Assembly (NCBI GenBank): GCA_016793465.1
Contig: JAEUJW010000015.1
Coordinates: 7,418 to 71,417, forward strand
DNA: 64,000 nt
Source: Myxococcales bacterium
Lineage (GTDB): Bacteria > Myxococcota > Polyangia > Nannocystales > Nannocystaceae
Direction: 5' to 3'
Numbering within the stretch: position 1 is the first letter of the stretch; each line of letters starts with the position of its first letter. Of the stretch, positions 36,447 through 46,507 are shown piece by piece. The notes beneath the pieces are model-generated. The model worked only from the letters and a program-made list of their open reading frames with translations. It made no database searches and was not told the DNA's origin. A program made the position numbers and the translations under genes.

Positions 36447-37384
36447 TGCGGCGGGCGGCGCGGGCGTGGGCGGTCGCCGGGGCGATCGGGTGCGGCGGGG
36501 GCGGCGGGGTCGCGGGCGAGGCGACCGAGGTCGCGACGACCGCGGCGGCGAGCGAAGGGGCCACGGCGGCGAGCGAGGCGACCGTCGACGCGCCGCCGAG
36601 CGAGCCGACGAGCGGGACCACCGGCTCGCCGCCGCCGCACGCGTGCGAGGCGAGCGGGGTGTGCTTCGGGGCCGGCGGGTGCGTCGAGTGCTCGCTCGCG
36701 GACGCGTGCGCCGACGAGCTGGCGACCTGCAACGCGGCGCCGGGCGACGCGTGCAACCTGTACACCGCGTGCGCGCTCGGGTGCCAGGGCGAGGGCGTGT
36801 GCCTGCAGGGCTGCGGGCTGCTCCACCCCGACGGCTACACGCCGGCGTGGGCGCTGGTCGACTGCGAGCTGTGCGCGGTGTGCCCGAGCAGCTGCGACGC
36901 GTTCGCCGGGTACTGCGCGACCGGCGGGGGCGGTCCGGGCAAGGCCGAGACGTGCGACGAGCTCGGCGAGTGCGCGGCGTGTGCCGGCTGCAGCGCGGTC
37001 GAGGGCTGCTACGCGGAGGCCGTCGCCTGCGCCGACGACCCCCAGTGCAAGCCGTACCGCGACTGCGCGGCCCAGTGTGACGCCGCCGACCGGTGGTGCC
37101 ACGCGCTGTGCGAGTTCTGGTACCCCGAGGGCTACGCGACGAGCTGGGCGGCCTACGACTGCGCGCTGTGCTCGGAGTGCCCGCAGTCGTGCTCGGCGCA
37201 GGCGGGCTACTGCGCGGCCGGCGGGGGCGGGCCGGCGGGGACCGAGTGCCTGGCCAACCTCGACTGCGTCGAGTACTACGACGCCCGCCCGTACTGCGTC
37301 GACAACGCGTGCGTCGAGTGCCTGGCCGACGCGGACTGCCTCGATCCGGCGTTCGCCAGCTGTCAGGGCAACTTCTGCAGGTAG
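36446..37384 (+). CDS. Cys-rich lipoprotein with two internal repeats
   Basis: 312 residues from a GTG that overlaps the upstream stop by one base. N-terminus VRRAARAWAVAGAIGCGGGG, a lipoprotein-like signal; a Thr/Ser/Glu linker to about residue 65; then two homologous Cys-rich modules, about 67-155 and 171-258. Each ends in the same pattern: YPEGYATSWAAYDCALCSEC-PQSC-xxxAGYC in the second, HPDGYTPAWALVDCELCAVC-PSSC-xxFAGYC in the first. A third short Cys segment closes the protein (CVECLADADCLDPAFASC). The spacing points to a disulfide-bonded extracellular fold. Function unknown. Confidence 0.72.
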   Translation: MRRAARAWAVAGAIGCGGGGGVAGEATEVATTAAASEGATAASEATVDAPPSEPTSGTTGSPPPHACEASGVCFGAGGCVECSLADACADELATCNAAPGDACNLYTACALGCQGEGVCLQGCGLLHPDGYTPAWALVDCELCAVCPSSCDAFAGYCATGGGGPGKAETCDELGECAACAGCSAVEGCYAEAVACADDPQCKPYRDCAAQCDAADRWCHALCEFWYPEGYATSWAAYDCALCSECPQSCSAQAGYCAAGGGGPAGTECLANLDCVEYYDARPYCVDNACVECLADADCLDPAFASCQGNFCR

Positions 37385-37407
37385 CGGGCAACTCCTGCAC
37401 GACGCGG

Positions 37408-37421
37408 CCCGAGATCTCGGG
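37408..37421. terminator. Perfect 14-bp palindrome after the Cys-rich gene
   Basis: CCCGAGATCTCGGG, 23 bp past the stop codon. It could be part of a transcript-end hairpin, though no T-run follows; a binding site is equally possible. Confidence 0.35.
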
Positions 37422-37595
37422 ACCGGGGCGTGCGGCGTCACGGCGTGTGACGTACTCCACGTGGCCTCGAGGCGCGCGAGGGGACTCGCCTGGACCGAGA
37501 CCCGGCGGCGGCGGCGAGGGTTTCAGCGCGGACGCCGGGCTTCGTCACGGGCGGGCGGCGGCCGCGGGCCGCGAGATTCTGTTAGCAATGGGGGC

Positions 37596-39824
<2,229 letters not shown>

Positions 39825-39920
39825 GGTCGCCCGCGGGGTTTAAAACCGGCCCGGACGGGGCGACGTCGGCCTGACGTCGCCCTGTCGCGTTTTCGCCCGC
39901 GGTTCCGTATTCTCGCGGTC

Positions 39921-41072
39921 ATGCGAGTCGAACTCGGCCTGTGCGCGGCGCTGACGACCGGGTGCGTCGCCGACAACCCGGTGTTCATGGTCGACCCCGA
40001 CGGCGCGGGCTCGACCGGCGGCGCGACGAGCTCGTCGAGCGCGGACGCGTCGAGCGGGCCGCCCGCGGACCCGAGCACCGGCGACGCGGCGGGTCCGACC
40101 TCGGACGGCGCGTCGGCGACGGACGTGACGTCGTCGGGCGAGACGTCGTCGGGCGCGACCACCACGACGAGCGCGGACGCGACGACGGCGGGCGAGACGT
40201 CGAGCGGCGAGCCCGCGGTGTGCGGCGACGGGGTGGTCGCGGGCGACGAGCAGTGCGACCACGGGGCCGACAACGGCGAGGGCGCCGCGTGCACGCCGAC
40301 GTGCGCGGCGGCGGCGTGCGGCGACGGGCTGCTGTGGGTCGGCGACGGCTCGAGCGAGCAGTGCGACGACGGCCCCGACAACGCCGACGACGCGGCGTGC
40401 ACGAGCGCCTGCCAGACCGCGGTGTGCGGCGACGGGCTGGTGCTCGCCGCGGGCGACGAGCCCGAGGCCTGCGACGACGGCCCCGATAACGGCTGGGCGC
40501 TCGGCCACTGCAGCCCCGACTGCCGGGCCGCGATCCCGGCGACGGCGCTGAAGATCTTCCGCACTCCCCCGCAGCAGGGCCTGAAGGGCAACCTGGCCCA
40601 CCCGGACGGGGTCATGAAGGCCGGCGGGGTGGTGTCCGCCGACGAGGCGTGCGAGCTGCTGGCCGGCGACGGCACGCGGGCGATGATCGTCGAGGGCGGG
40701 GTGCGCCGCGCGACCATCGACGCGTGGGTCGGAGGCGAGCAGGGGCTGGGCTGGGTGTTGAAGCCGTACACCGGCTACGCCAACGCGGACGGCGCGCTGA
40801 TCGGCGTCACCGGGCGCGAGGCGCTGCTCGGCGTGCGCAACGGCGAGATGCTGCCGCTGATCGTGCCGATCACGCCGGGCCAGTTCTACGCGACGCGCAC
40901 GGGCATGCTGGCCGACTGGCGCGCGTCGGGCAAGAACTGCGGCGACTGGAAGTCGACCCTGCCGGCGGTGTTCGCCACGTACGGCGACTCGGGCACCGCC
41001 AGCAAGTACATCTTCCAGGAGGGCATGGTCGGCTGCGCCGAGCCGCTGCCGATCTACTGCGTCGAGCAGTGA
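39921..41072 (+). CDS. Lipoprotein with DUF4215 Cys repeats and a DUF1554 domain
   Basis: 383 residues; signal MRVELGLCAALTTGCVADN. A Ser/Thr/Gly linker covers about 25-98. Three myxobacterial DUF4215-type repeats follow, each CGDG-n-(D/E)xCDxGxDN-n-C-n-C (CGDGVVAGDEQCDHGADN; CGDGLLWVGDGSSEQCDDGP; CGDGLVLAAGDEPEACDDG). The C-terminal 170 residues (from LKIFRTPPQQGLKGN) match the DUF1554 pattern with YCVEQ at the end, an adhesin-associated fold. Probably a surface protein. Confidence 0.82.
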   Translation: MRVELGLCAALTTGCVADNPVFMVDPDGAGSTGGATSSSSADASSGPPADPSTGDAAGPTSDGASATDVTSSGETSSGATTTTSADATTAGETSSGEPAVCGDGVVAGDEQCDHGADNGEGAACTPTCAAAACGDGLLWVGDGSSEQCDDGPDNADDAACTSACQTAVCGDGLVLAAGDEPEACDDGPDNGWALGHCSPDCRAAIPATALKIFRTPPQQGLKGNLAHPDGVMKAGGVVSADEACELLAGDGTRAMIVEGGVRRATIDAWVGGEQGLGWVLKPYTGYANADGALIGVTGREALLGVRNGEMLPLIVPITPGQFYATRTGMLADWRASGKNCGDWKSTLPAVFATYGDSGTASKYIFQEGMVGCAEPLPIYCVEQ

Positions 41073-41096
41073 GCCCGGGGGACGACCGCGCGTCGC

Positions 41097-42362
41097 TCAC
41101 GGCGCGTAGCGCAGCAGCCCCCCGCGCAGGTCGCCGCCCGGCTCGGTCGAGCAGTGGGCGAACACCACCACGCCGTCGCCGGGCATCGCCTCGGCCAGCA
41201 GCCCCGCCTGGCAGGTCTCGCTGGCGACCTCCCACAGCAGCGAGCGGTCGGACGCCCGCCGCTCGACCCGCATGCTCACCGGGCACGGGCTAAAGCCGTC
41301 CTGGCAGAACCCCGGCTCGTCGAACGGGATGTACTTCCCGTCGGTCACGGTGAACGACCCGTCGCTCGCGACCGCCAGGGCGGCCGCCTCCTCGACGAGC
41401 TCCGGCGTGAAGCTCCACAGCTCGGCGCCCGCCGGGCCGTAGGCCCGCACCGTGCGCAGCCCGCCCGCGACCACGAGCGCGACGATCGTCCCGTCCGCCG
41501 TGGCCGCGACGTGCTCCACCCAGTCCGTCGCCGTGGCCGCGCTGACCGTCTGGTCCCAGACCACCGCGCCCGACGCCCGCGCCGCGCGGTGCAGCCACGC
41601 CGCCGCCACGCCGTCCGGCGGCACCGATGTGTTGCCGGCGAGCACGATGTCGTCGCCGACGACCGCGATCGACCGCACCTGCGCGTACCCGCCGTCCGCC
41701 CCGGGGTAATTGTTGTCCCACAGCGTGGCGCCGTCGGCGTCGAGGGCCCGCGCCCACCCGACGCTGTTGCTCTCGTCGAGCGGCGCCGTGCCGCCCGCGA
41801 TCACCCCGCCCTCGGGCGTCGCCCGCACCGTGTAGACGCGCGTCGGCACGACCACCGACCACACCTCCTCGCCGTCGGGCGCGTGCCGGACCACGGCGTT
41901 GCCGACGCCACCCAGCGCCGAGTAGTCGACGACGCCGACGAAGATCTCGCCGCCCGGACCGACGCTGAGCGACTGCGGGACCGCATACGACTCCTCGCTG
42001 TTCACGGTCTCGTGCAGCCACACCTGCTCGCCCCCCGGCGAGAACTTGCCCATCCACCGGCTGGCGTAGATCCCGCCGTCGCCCTGCGGCGTGAAGCCCT
42101 TCTCGCCGATCACGACGATCGTGCCGTCGGGCCCGACCGCCATCGCGTAGGCGGTGGTGTCGTCGAGCAGCTCGTCCCACTCGAGCACGCCCTCGGGCGC
42201 CGGCTCACCGGTCGTCCCGGGGCCGCCCGTGCCTCCGGTGGTGACGCTGTCGGTCCCGTCGGATCCCTCCTCGGTCAGCGTCTCGGCGTCGTCGTCCAGC
42301 TTCAGCGAGCCGGGTGTGCAGGCGAACATCACAGCAGTAAGCGTCAAGGTTGCAGATCGCAT
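41097..42362 (-). CDS. Beta-propeller lipoprotein (PQQ-like repeats)
   Basis: 421 residues from the ATG at 42360-42362, which has GGGAG 6-7 nt upstream. Signal MRSATLTLTAVMFAC; a Thr/Gly linker to about 60; then repeated blades of the form W(A/S)xxxxxDGATLW, for example GWARALDADGATLWDNN and GEEVWSVVVPTRVYTVRATP, like PQQ-type or quinoprotein-like propellers. The pattern may bind protein or carbohydrate. The C-terminal part contains CQDGFSPCPVS. It converges with the DUF1554 gene. Confidence 0.75.
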   Translation of the reverse strand: MRSATLTLTAVMFACTPGSLKLDDDAETLTEEGSDGTDSVTTGGTGGPGTTGEPAPEGVLEWDELLDDTTAYAMAVGPDGTIVVIGEKGFTPQGDGGIYASRWMGKFSPGGEQVWLHETVNSEESYAVPQSLSVGPGGEIFVGVVDYSALGGVGNAVVRHAPDGEEVWSVVVPTRVYTVRATPEGGVIAGGTAPLDESNSVGWARALDADGATLWDNNYPGADGGYAQVRSIAVVGDDIVLAGNTSVPPDGVAAAWLHRAARASGAVVWDQTVSAATATDWVEHVAATADGTIVALVVAGGLRTVRAYGPAGAELWSFTPELVEEAAALAVASDGSFTVTDGKYIPFDEPGFCQDGFSPCPVSMRVERRASDRSLLWEVASETCQAGLLAEAMPGDGVVVFAHCSTEPGGDLRGGLLRYAP

Positions 42363-42394
42363 GTCTCCCTGGTCCCGCGAGCGACCCGCTTCCG

Positions 42395-43171
42395 TCACGG
42401 CGTCGGCGAATTTTTTCGCAGCGCCTCCGCGCAGCGCGCCCGCAGCTTGGCCGCGACGGCCGCGCCCGCGTGCGCGCGCAGGAACTCCCGCGCCGCCGCC
42501 CCGGCGTCCGGCTCCTCAAGCCCGCAGCGCGCGCAGATCGCGACCGCCTCGCGCTCCAGCCGGAGCTGCCCCGCCGGGTGGCTGGCGTCCAGCGCCCGCA
42601 CCCGCGCCAGCGTCTCCGCGAAGTCACCCCGGCCCAGCGCCTCCTCCGCCGCGGCCAGCCCGCGGGTCTCGGCCAGCAGCGCGTCCGCGGTCGCGGCCTC
42701 GTCCGCGGCGACGCGCGCCTCGGTCGCCCGCGGGGCCCGACGCTCGCGTCGCCCGGGCTGCTCCGCCGCGTCGCCGGGCGCCGGCGACGGCTCGGTCCGC
42801 GGCGTCGCCGGCGCGGCCGTCGACCTGTCCCTCGGGACATCCTCCACGCCCGCGGCCGGCGTCCGCGGGGTCGCCTCGACCGGGGCTGGCCCGCGCGTCG
42901 CCGTCGCCGCGACGATCGCACCGACCGCGAGCACGCCGCCGAGCACCAGCGCCTTGACCCCGCCCGCGAGGTTCGTCGCGGCCGCGGCCGGACCCCCGCC
43001 GAACGACGGCCCCGGGTCGGGCTCACCCGTCGAACCGCCGTCGGGTCCGCCGGCGGTCGGCAGCCGCGCCATCAGCCCCGCGAGCACCCGCTCCTCGACC
43101 TCGGCCCCCGGCATCGCCTCGGCGAGCCCCTCCCGAACGACGCGACGCAGCTCCGGATCAAGCGGCTCCAT
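42395..43171 (-). CDS. Single-pass membrane protein, putative anti-sigma factor with TPR-like C-terminus
   Basis: 258 residues. The N-terminal 70 residues are a cytoplasmic acidic helix (MEPLDPELRRVVREGLAEAM), then one transmembrane helix (ALVLGGVLAVGAIVAATA, about 74-91), a Pro/Ala/Arg linker and a helical C-terminus (ALGRGDFAETLARVRALDAS ... AVAICARCGLEEP) resembling TPR. The gene overlaps the upstream ECF sigma factor gene by 14 bp, the usual arrangement for a cognate regulator. The coding sequence contains TGTCCCTCGGGACA at 42826-42839, a motif found in intergenic hairpins elsewhere in this window. Confidence 0.72.
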   Translation of the reverse strand: MEPLDPELRRVVREGLAEAMPGAEVEERVLAGLMARLPTAGGPDGGSTGEPDPGPSFGGGPAAAATNLAGGVKALVLGGVLAVGAIVAATATRGPAPVEATPRTPAAGVEDVPRDRSTAAPATPRTEPSPAPGDAAEQPGRRERRAPRATEARVAADEAATADALLAETRGLAAAEEALGRGDFAETLARVRALDASHPAGQLRLEREAVAICARCGLEEPDAGAAAREFLRAHAGAAVAAKLRARCAEALRKNSPTP

Positions 43172-43739
43172 ACTGGCCTCCCTCCTCCGCGCGCAGCGAC
43201 TCCAGCGCGCGTTGCAGCCGGCTCCGCGCCAGGCGGAGCCGCGAGTACACGGTGTTGATGTTGAGCCCCAGCGCCGCGGCGATCTCCGGCGCGCTGAACC
43301 CCGAGACCTCCGCCAGCACGAACACCTCGCGCTGTTCGTCGACCAGCTGGTCGAGCAGGCGGTCGAGCCGGCGCAGCGCCTGGCGCTGCTCGACCTCCTC
43401 GTCGAGCCGTCCGACCGCCGACCCCTCGATCTGCTCGAGCTTCGCGGCGCGTCGGCGCAGCGTGTCGCGGTGACGCCGCGCCACGAACACGGCGATCCCG
43501 TGCAGCCAGGTCCGCACCGACGACTCGCCGCGGAACTCCGCCCGCCGCCGGTACAGCACCAGGAACACCTCCTGGACCGTGTCCTCCACGTTCGCCGCCG
43601 GCACGCCGAGGCGCCCGACCAGCGCGTGGATGTAGCGGAAATGCTCGCGGTACGCCGTGACGATCCACGGCTCCTCGTCGGAGCGCCCTGACTCCCTGCT
43701 CACCGCGCCACTGTCCCGTGAGCCCGGCCCATCCGTCAC
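43158..43739 (-). CDS. ECF-type RNA polymerase sigma factor
   Basis: 193 residues from a GTG at 43737-43739 that overlaps the upstream stop (GTGA). Region 2 is seen as YIHALVGRLGVPAANVEDTV, then QEVFLVLYRR and RTWLHGIAVFVARRHRDTL. Region 4 is LDQLVDEQREVFVLAEVSG, then FSAPEIAAALGLNINTVYS. The middle gene of a three-gene operon: envelope protein, sigma, membrane regulator. This suggests an envelope-sensing circuit. Confidence 0.9.
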   Translation of the reverse strand: MTDGPGSRDSGAVSRESGRSDEEPWIVTAYREHFRYIHALVGRLGVPAANVEDTVQEVFLVLYRRRAEFRGESSVRTWLHGIAVFVARRHRDTLRRRAAKLEQIEGSAVGRLDEEVEQRQALRRLDRLLDQLVDEQREVFVLAEVSGFSAPEIAAALGLNINTVYSRLRLARSRLQRALESLRAEEGGQYGAA

Positions 43740-44758
43740 CGTCCGAACACGACTTCGAACCCGACCAGGACCCGCACCCCGAACGGCCGGCTGCGCACCA
43801 GCGCCTCGCGCTCGCCGACGTGGAAGGCCGGCCGCCGCAGCGCGACCGCGAGCTCCGCGCCGACCAGCAGGTCGAGCCGCCGGTGGACCCGCCCCACCAG
43901 CCCCGCCGTCAGCAGCCCCGACGCCCACAGCGAGGCGCGCGTCTGCGGTTTGGCGACCCCGATCCCCTGGCCGATCATCGGCCCCGCCTCCGCGCCGAGG
44001 CACAGCGGCACCCGCACCGCCGCGCCGCCCGGCGACACGCAGCCCAGCGCGCCGAGCGTCACCGCCAGCGCGCGCACGCCGGGCCCGTCGCGCGCGTCGT
44101 CGTAGGTGCTCCGGCGCGGCGTCGCCACCTGCGCGCGCGCCTCCACGCGCAGGAGCCCGCGCGCGAGCGCGTACGTCAGCCCGATCGCCGCCGTCGGCAG
44201 GTGCGTCAGCCCGATCAGCGCCCCGGCGCGCGCCCCGATCGCGTGCGACACCCGCGGCCTGCGCCGCTCCGGCGGCGCGGCCGGGGCCGCGGCCGTCGGC
44301 GCCACCACCACGGGCGCCGGCGCGTCGCTCGTCGCCGCGTCGCTCGCCGCGTCCGGGCTCGGCGTCACCGGCTCCGGCGGCGGCGGCACCAGCTCCGGCG
44401 CGGCCGGCCCGGGCGCGAGCGTGTCCGCCAGCCCCGGATCGACCGCCACCGCGATCACCACCGCCACCGCCTGCGCCAGCGCCTCGCATCCGCCGGCCCG
44501 CAGCACCCGCGGCGCCGCGCCGGCGATCACCACCGTGGCCGTGACCCCCGCGCCCTCGGCCGAGACGTCCGCGCGCACCGCCGCCCGCGCGGGCGTCCGC
44601 CCGGCCAGCAGCCGCTCGACCTCGGCGACCACCGCCTCGCCGCGCGCGCAGCCCTCGGGCGCCCGCCACTCGAGCTCGACCGGCCCCGTCAGGGCCCACG
44701 CGAGCGCCCACGAGAGCCCCACCGGCACGCGGGCCAACTTTCGGCCCGCGTCGGCCAC
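43736..44758 (-). CDS. Putative outer-membrane protein, first gene of the sigma operon
   Basis: 340 residues from a GTG. The N-terminus has an export-like stretch (VPVGLSWALAWALTG), then about 90 residues with CARGEAVVAEVERLLAG and GGCEALAQAVAVVIAVAVD, a Pro/Ala linker (about 110-170), and a C-terminal half of alternating short hydrophobic strands (GARAGALIGLTHLPTAAIG ... LLVGAELAVALRRPAF) ending in Val-Phe-Gly-Arg, consistent with a small beta-barrel. Its stop overlaps the sigma start by 4 bp. This design recurs in myxobacteria next to sigma factors; the function is unproven. Confidence 0.68.
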   Translation of the reverse strand: MADAGRKLARVPVGLSWALAWALTGPVELEWRAPEGCARGEAVVAEVERLLAGRTPARAAVRADVSAEGAGVTATVVIAGAAPRVLRAGGCEALAQAVAVVIAVAVDPGLADTLAPGPAAPELVPPPPEPVTPSPDAASDAATSDAPAPVVVAPTAAAPAAPPERRRPRVSHAIGARAGALIGLTHLPTAAIGLTYALARGLLRVEARAQVATPRRSTYDDARDGPGVRALAVTLGALGCVSPGGAAVRVPLCLGAEAGPMIGQGIGVAKPQTRASLWASGLLTAGLVGRVHRRLDLLVGAELAVALRRPAFHVGEREALVRSRPFGVRVLVGFEVVFGR

Positions 44759-44813
44759 GAGTCAACAGACCTGTGTTCGGCGAGGTGCGCCCCTGTCGAC
44801 CGCGCGCGCCGGA

Positions 44814-45257
44814 TCAGCCGCCCGCGGTCTCCGCGAGCGTGGCGGTCCGGCGGACCGCGAGGCGGATGACGATGTACAGCAGCAGCCCGGCCGGTCCGAC
44901 CAGCAGCGTCAGCACCAGGCACGGCGCGACGAGCAGCCAGGAGATCCCGCGGCGGACCGCGTCGCGGGCGATCCACGCGCCGACGAACAGGTCGAACACG
45001 AGGTAGTGGATCCAGCACACCAGCGCGAGCTCGGGCGAGGCGAACATCCGCAGGACCGCGTCGAGGCTGCCGCCCCCGGCGCCCTCGGGGATCTCGGCCG
45101 AGAGCAGCAGCACGAGGTACGCGGTCGACACCGCCACCGGGATCACCGCCGTGTGGACCAGGCGCTGCGTCCACCGCCAGCGCGGCGCGAGCACCAGCAG
45201 CGCCCAGGCAGGCAGCAGGGCCGTGTTGAAGATCGGGAACAGGTCGTGCGGACGCAT
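44814..45257 (-). CDS. ABA4-like (DUF4281) membrane protein
   Basis: 147 residues, four hydrophobic helices. It has the ABA4 family pattern: FPIFNTALLPAWALLVLAPR at the start, CWIHYLVFDLFVGAWIARD in the third helix region and VLTLLVGPAGLLLYIVIRL at the end. In plants ABA4 is needed for neoxanthin synthesis; bacterial members have no proven role, though a link to carotenoids is possible. Stand-alone gene. Confidence 0.85.
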   Translation of the reverse strand: MRPHDLFPIFNTALLPAWALLVLAPRWRWTQRLVHTAVIPVAVSTAYLVLLLSAEIPEGAGGGSLDAVLRMFASPELALVCWIHYLVFDLFVGAWIARDAVRRGISWLLVAPCLVLTLLVGPAGLLLYIVIRLAVRRTATLAETAGG

Positions 45258-45437
45258 GCCGCCGTCTAACTCGAGCGAGGCCCCGAGCGCGAGCCCCGGC
45301 GGGCCGATCGCGCCGCGGGTCGCGCGAGCCGGCCTGCGTCCGCCCGCGAGCGCGCGACGCGGACTCGTGGCGAACGGCGCCGACGAGGTTCTCTCTTTTT
45401 GAAAAATTCGCGTCGAGCCGTGGGGTCGCGCGGGCGA

Positions 45438-46379
45438 TCAGAACTGGCCGGACAGCAGCACGGTCAGGCCGGGGCGCATCGGGGCCAGGGACAGGCGCGG
45501 GGCGCCCGGGAGGCGGCTGCGGTGCAGCGCGGGGACCAGCAGGCCGACCGACGCGCCGGCCGCCGCGCCGGCCAGCACGTCGGTCCAGAAGTGCTTGCCG
45601 GCGGCGACGCGGGCGACGCCGGTGACGCTGGCGAGGCCGAGGCCGATCACGTACACGGGGGCGACCCAGCGCGAGCGCGGGTGGCGGACCTGAAACAGGT
45701 AGGCGTAGGCCGTCGCCATCGCGAACGCGGCCGAGGTGTGGCCGGAGAAGAACGACAGGCGCGACTCCTCGGCCAGCGGGTCGCCGACGGCGGTCTCGGG
45801 GTCGTAGCTGTAGGGGCGCGGGCGGCGGACCGCGAACTTCACGAGGTTGGTGAGCGCGCTGTCGACGGCCAGCACCTCGAGCAGCACCACCGCGTCCTTG
45901 CCCCACGCCCGCAGGTGCCGCGGGCGCGCGGGCGAGGCGTCGCGCGAGCGTTGCAGCAGCGCGTCGCCGAGGTCGAGCAGGAACGGGGCGGCCGCGAGGG
46001 TCGCGTAGCCGACGTCGGACACGATCCTGGCGGCGTGGTCGGCGTTGCCGATCACCGTGCGGTCGAGGGCGTTGAGGCGCGCCGGGTCGCAGGCGGCGCA
46101 GCCGGCCCAGCGCAGCTCGCGGCCCATGAGGCCGCCGGCCGCCCAGATCGCCGCGCTGACGCCGAGGATCGGCAGGTCGACGGCCCAGCGCACGCGCATC
46201 GGGTCGGGCGGCGGGGGCTCGGCGGGCGGCGTGTAGCGGGTGGCCGGGAGGCTCGGCAGCGCGGAGCGGCCGAACCCTGGCGGCGGCTCGTCGGCGCCGG
46301 CGCGGGCCGGCAGGGCGGCGACGGCGAGGCCGAGCGCGAGGGCGGCGCGTCGGCGTCGCGGCGGGGTGCGGGGTCGCAT
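45438..46379 (-). CDS. PAP2-family membrane phosphatase
   Basis: 313 residues from the ATG at 46377-46379. N-terminal hydrophobic signal (RRRRAALALGLAVAALPARA). The PAP2 tripartite phosphatase motif is present: KFAVRRPRPY (K-x6-RP), FFSGHTSAAFA (SGH) and ARVAAGKHFWTDVLAG (R-x5-H-x3-D). The active site faces the periplasm. Likely substrates are lipid phosphates such as undecaprenyl pyrophosphate or phosphatidate; which one cannot be told. Confidence 0.9.
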   Translation of the reverse strand: MRPRTPPRRRRAALALGLAVAALPARAGADEPPPGFGRSALPSLPATRYTPPAEPPPPDPMRVRWAVDLPILGVSAAIWAAGGLMGRELRWAGCAACDPARLNALDRTVIGNADHAARIVSDVGYATLAAAPFLLDLGDALLQRSRDASPARPRHLRAWGKDAVVLLEVLAVDSALTNLVKFAVRRPRPYSYDPETAVGDPLAEESRLSFFSGHTSAAFAMATAYAYLFQVRHPRSRWVAPVYVIGLGLASVTGVARVAAGKHFWTDVLAGAAAGASVGLLVPALHRSRLPGAPRLSLAPMRPGLTVLLSGQF

Positions 46380-46507
46380 GCGGGTCACGCTGCCGTAGCA
46401 CCGCGGCTGGCGCCTGCGGGCTGGACCTGCGTGTGTAGACGCATATCATCGCGGACCGGCGGCGGGATCAAAGCCCGCGCCGCGACGACTCCCGGGGGGA
46501 GGCAGGC

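Noticed and set aside
36981..37595. N-terminal extension of the S46 peptidase
   Set aside because: It overlaps the Cys-rich gene in another frame and is low-complexity; the ATG at 37596 begins a proper lipoprotein signal.
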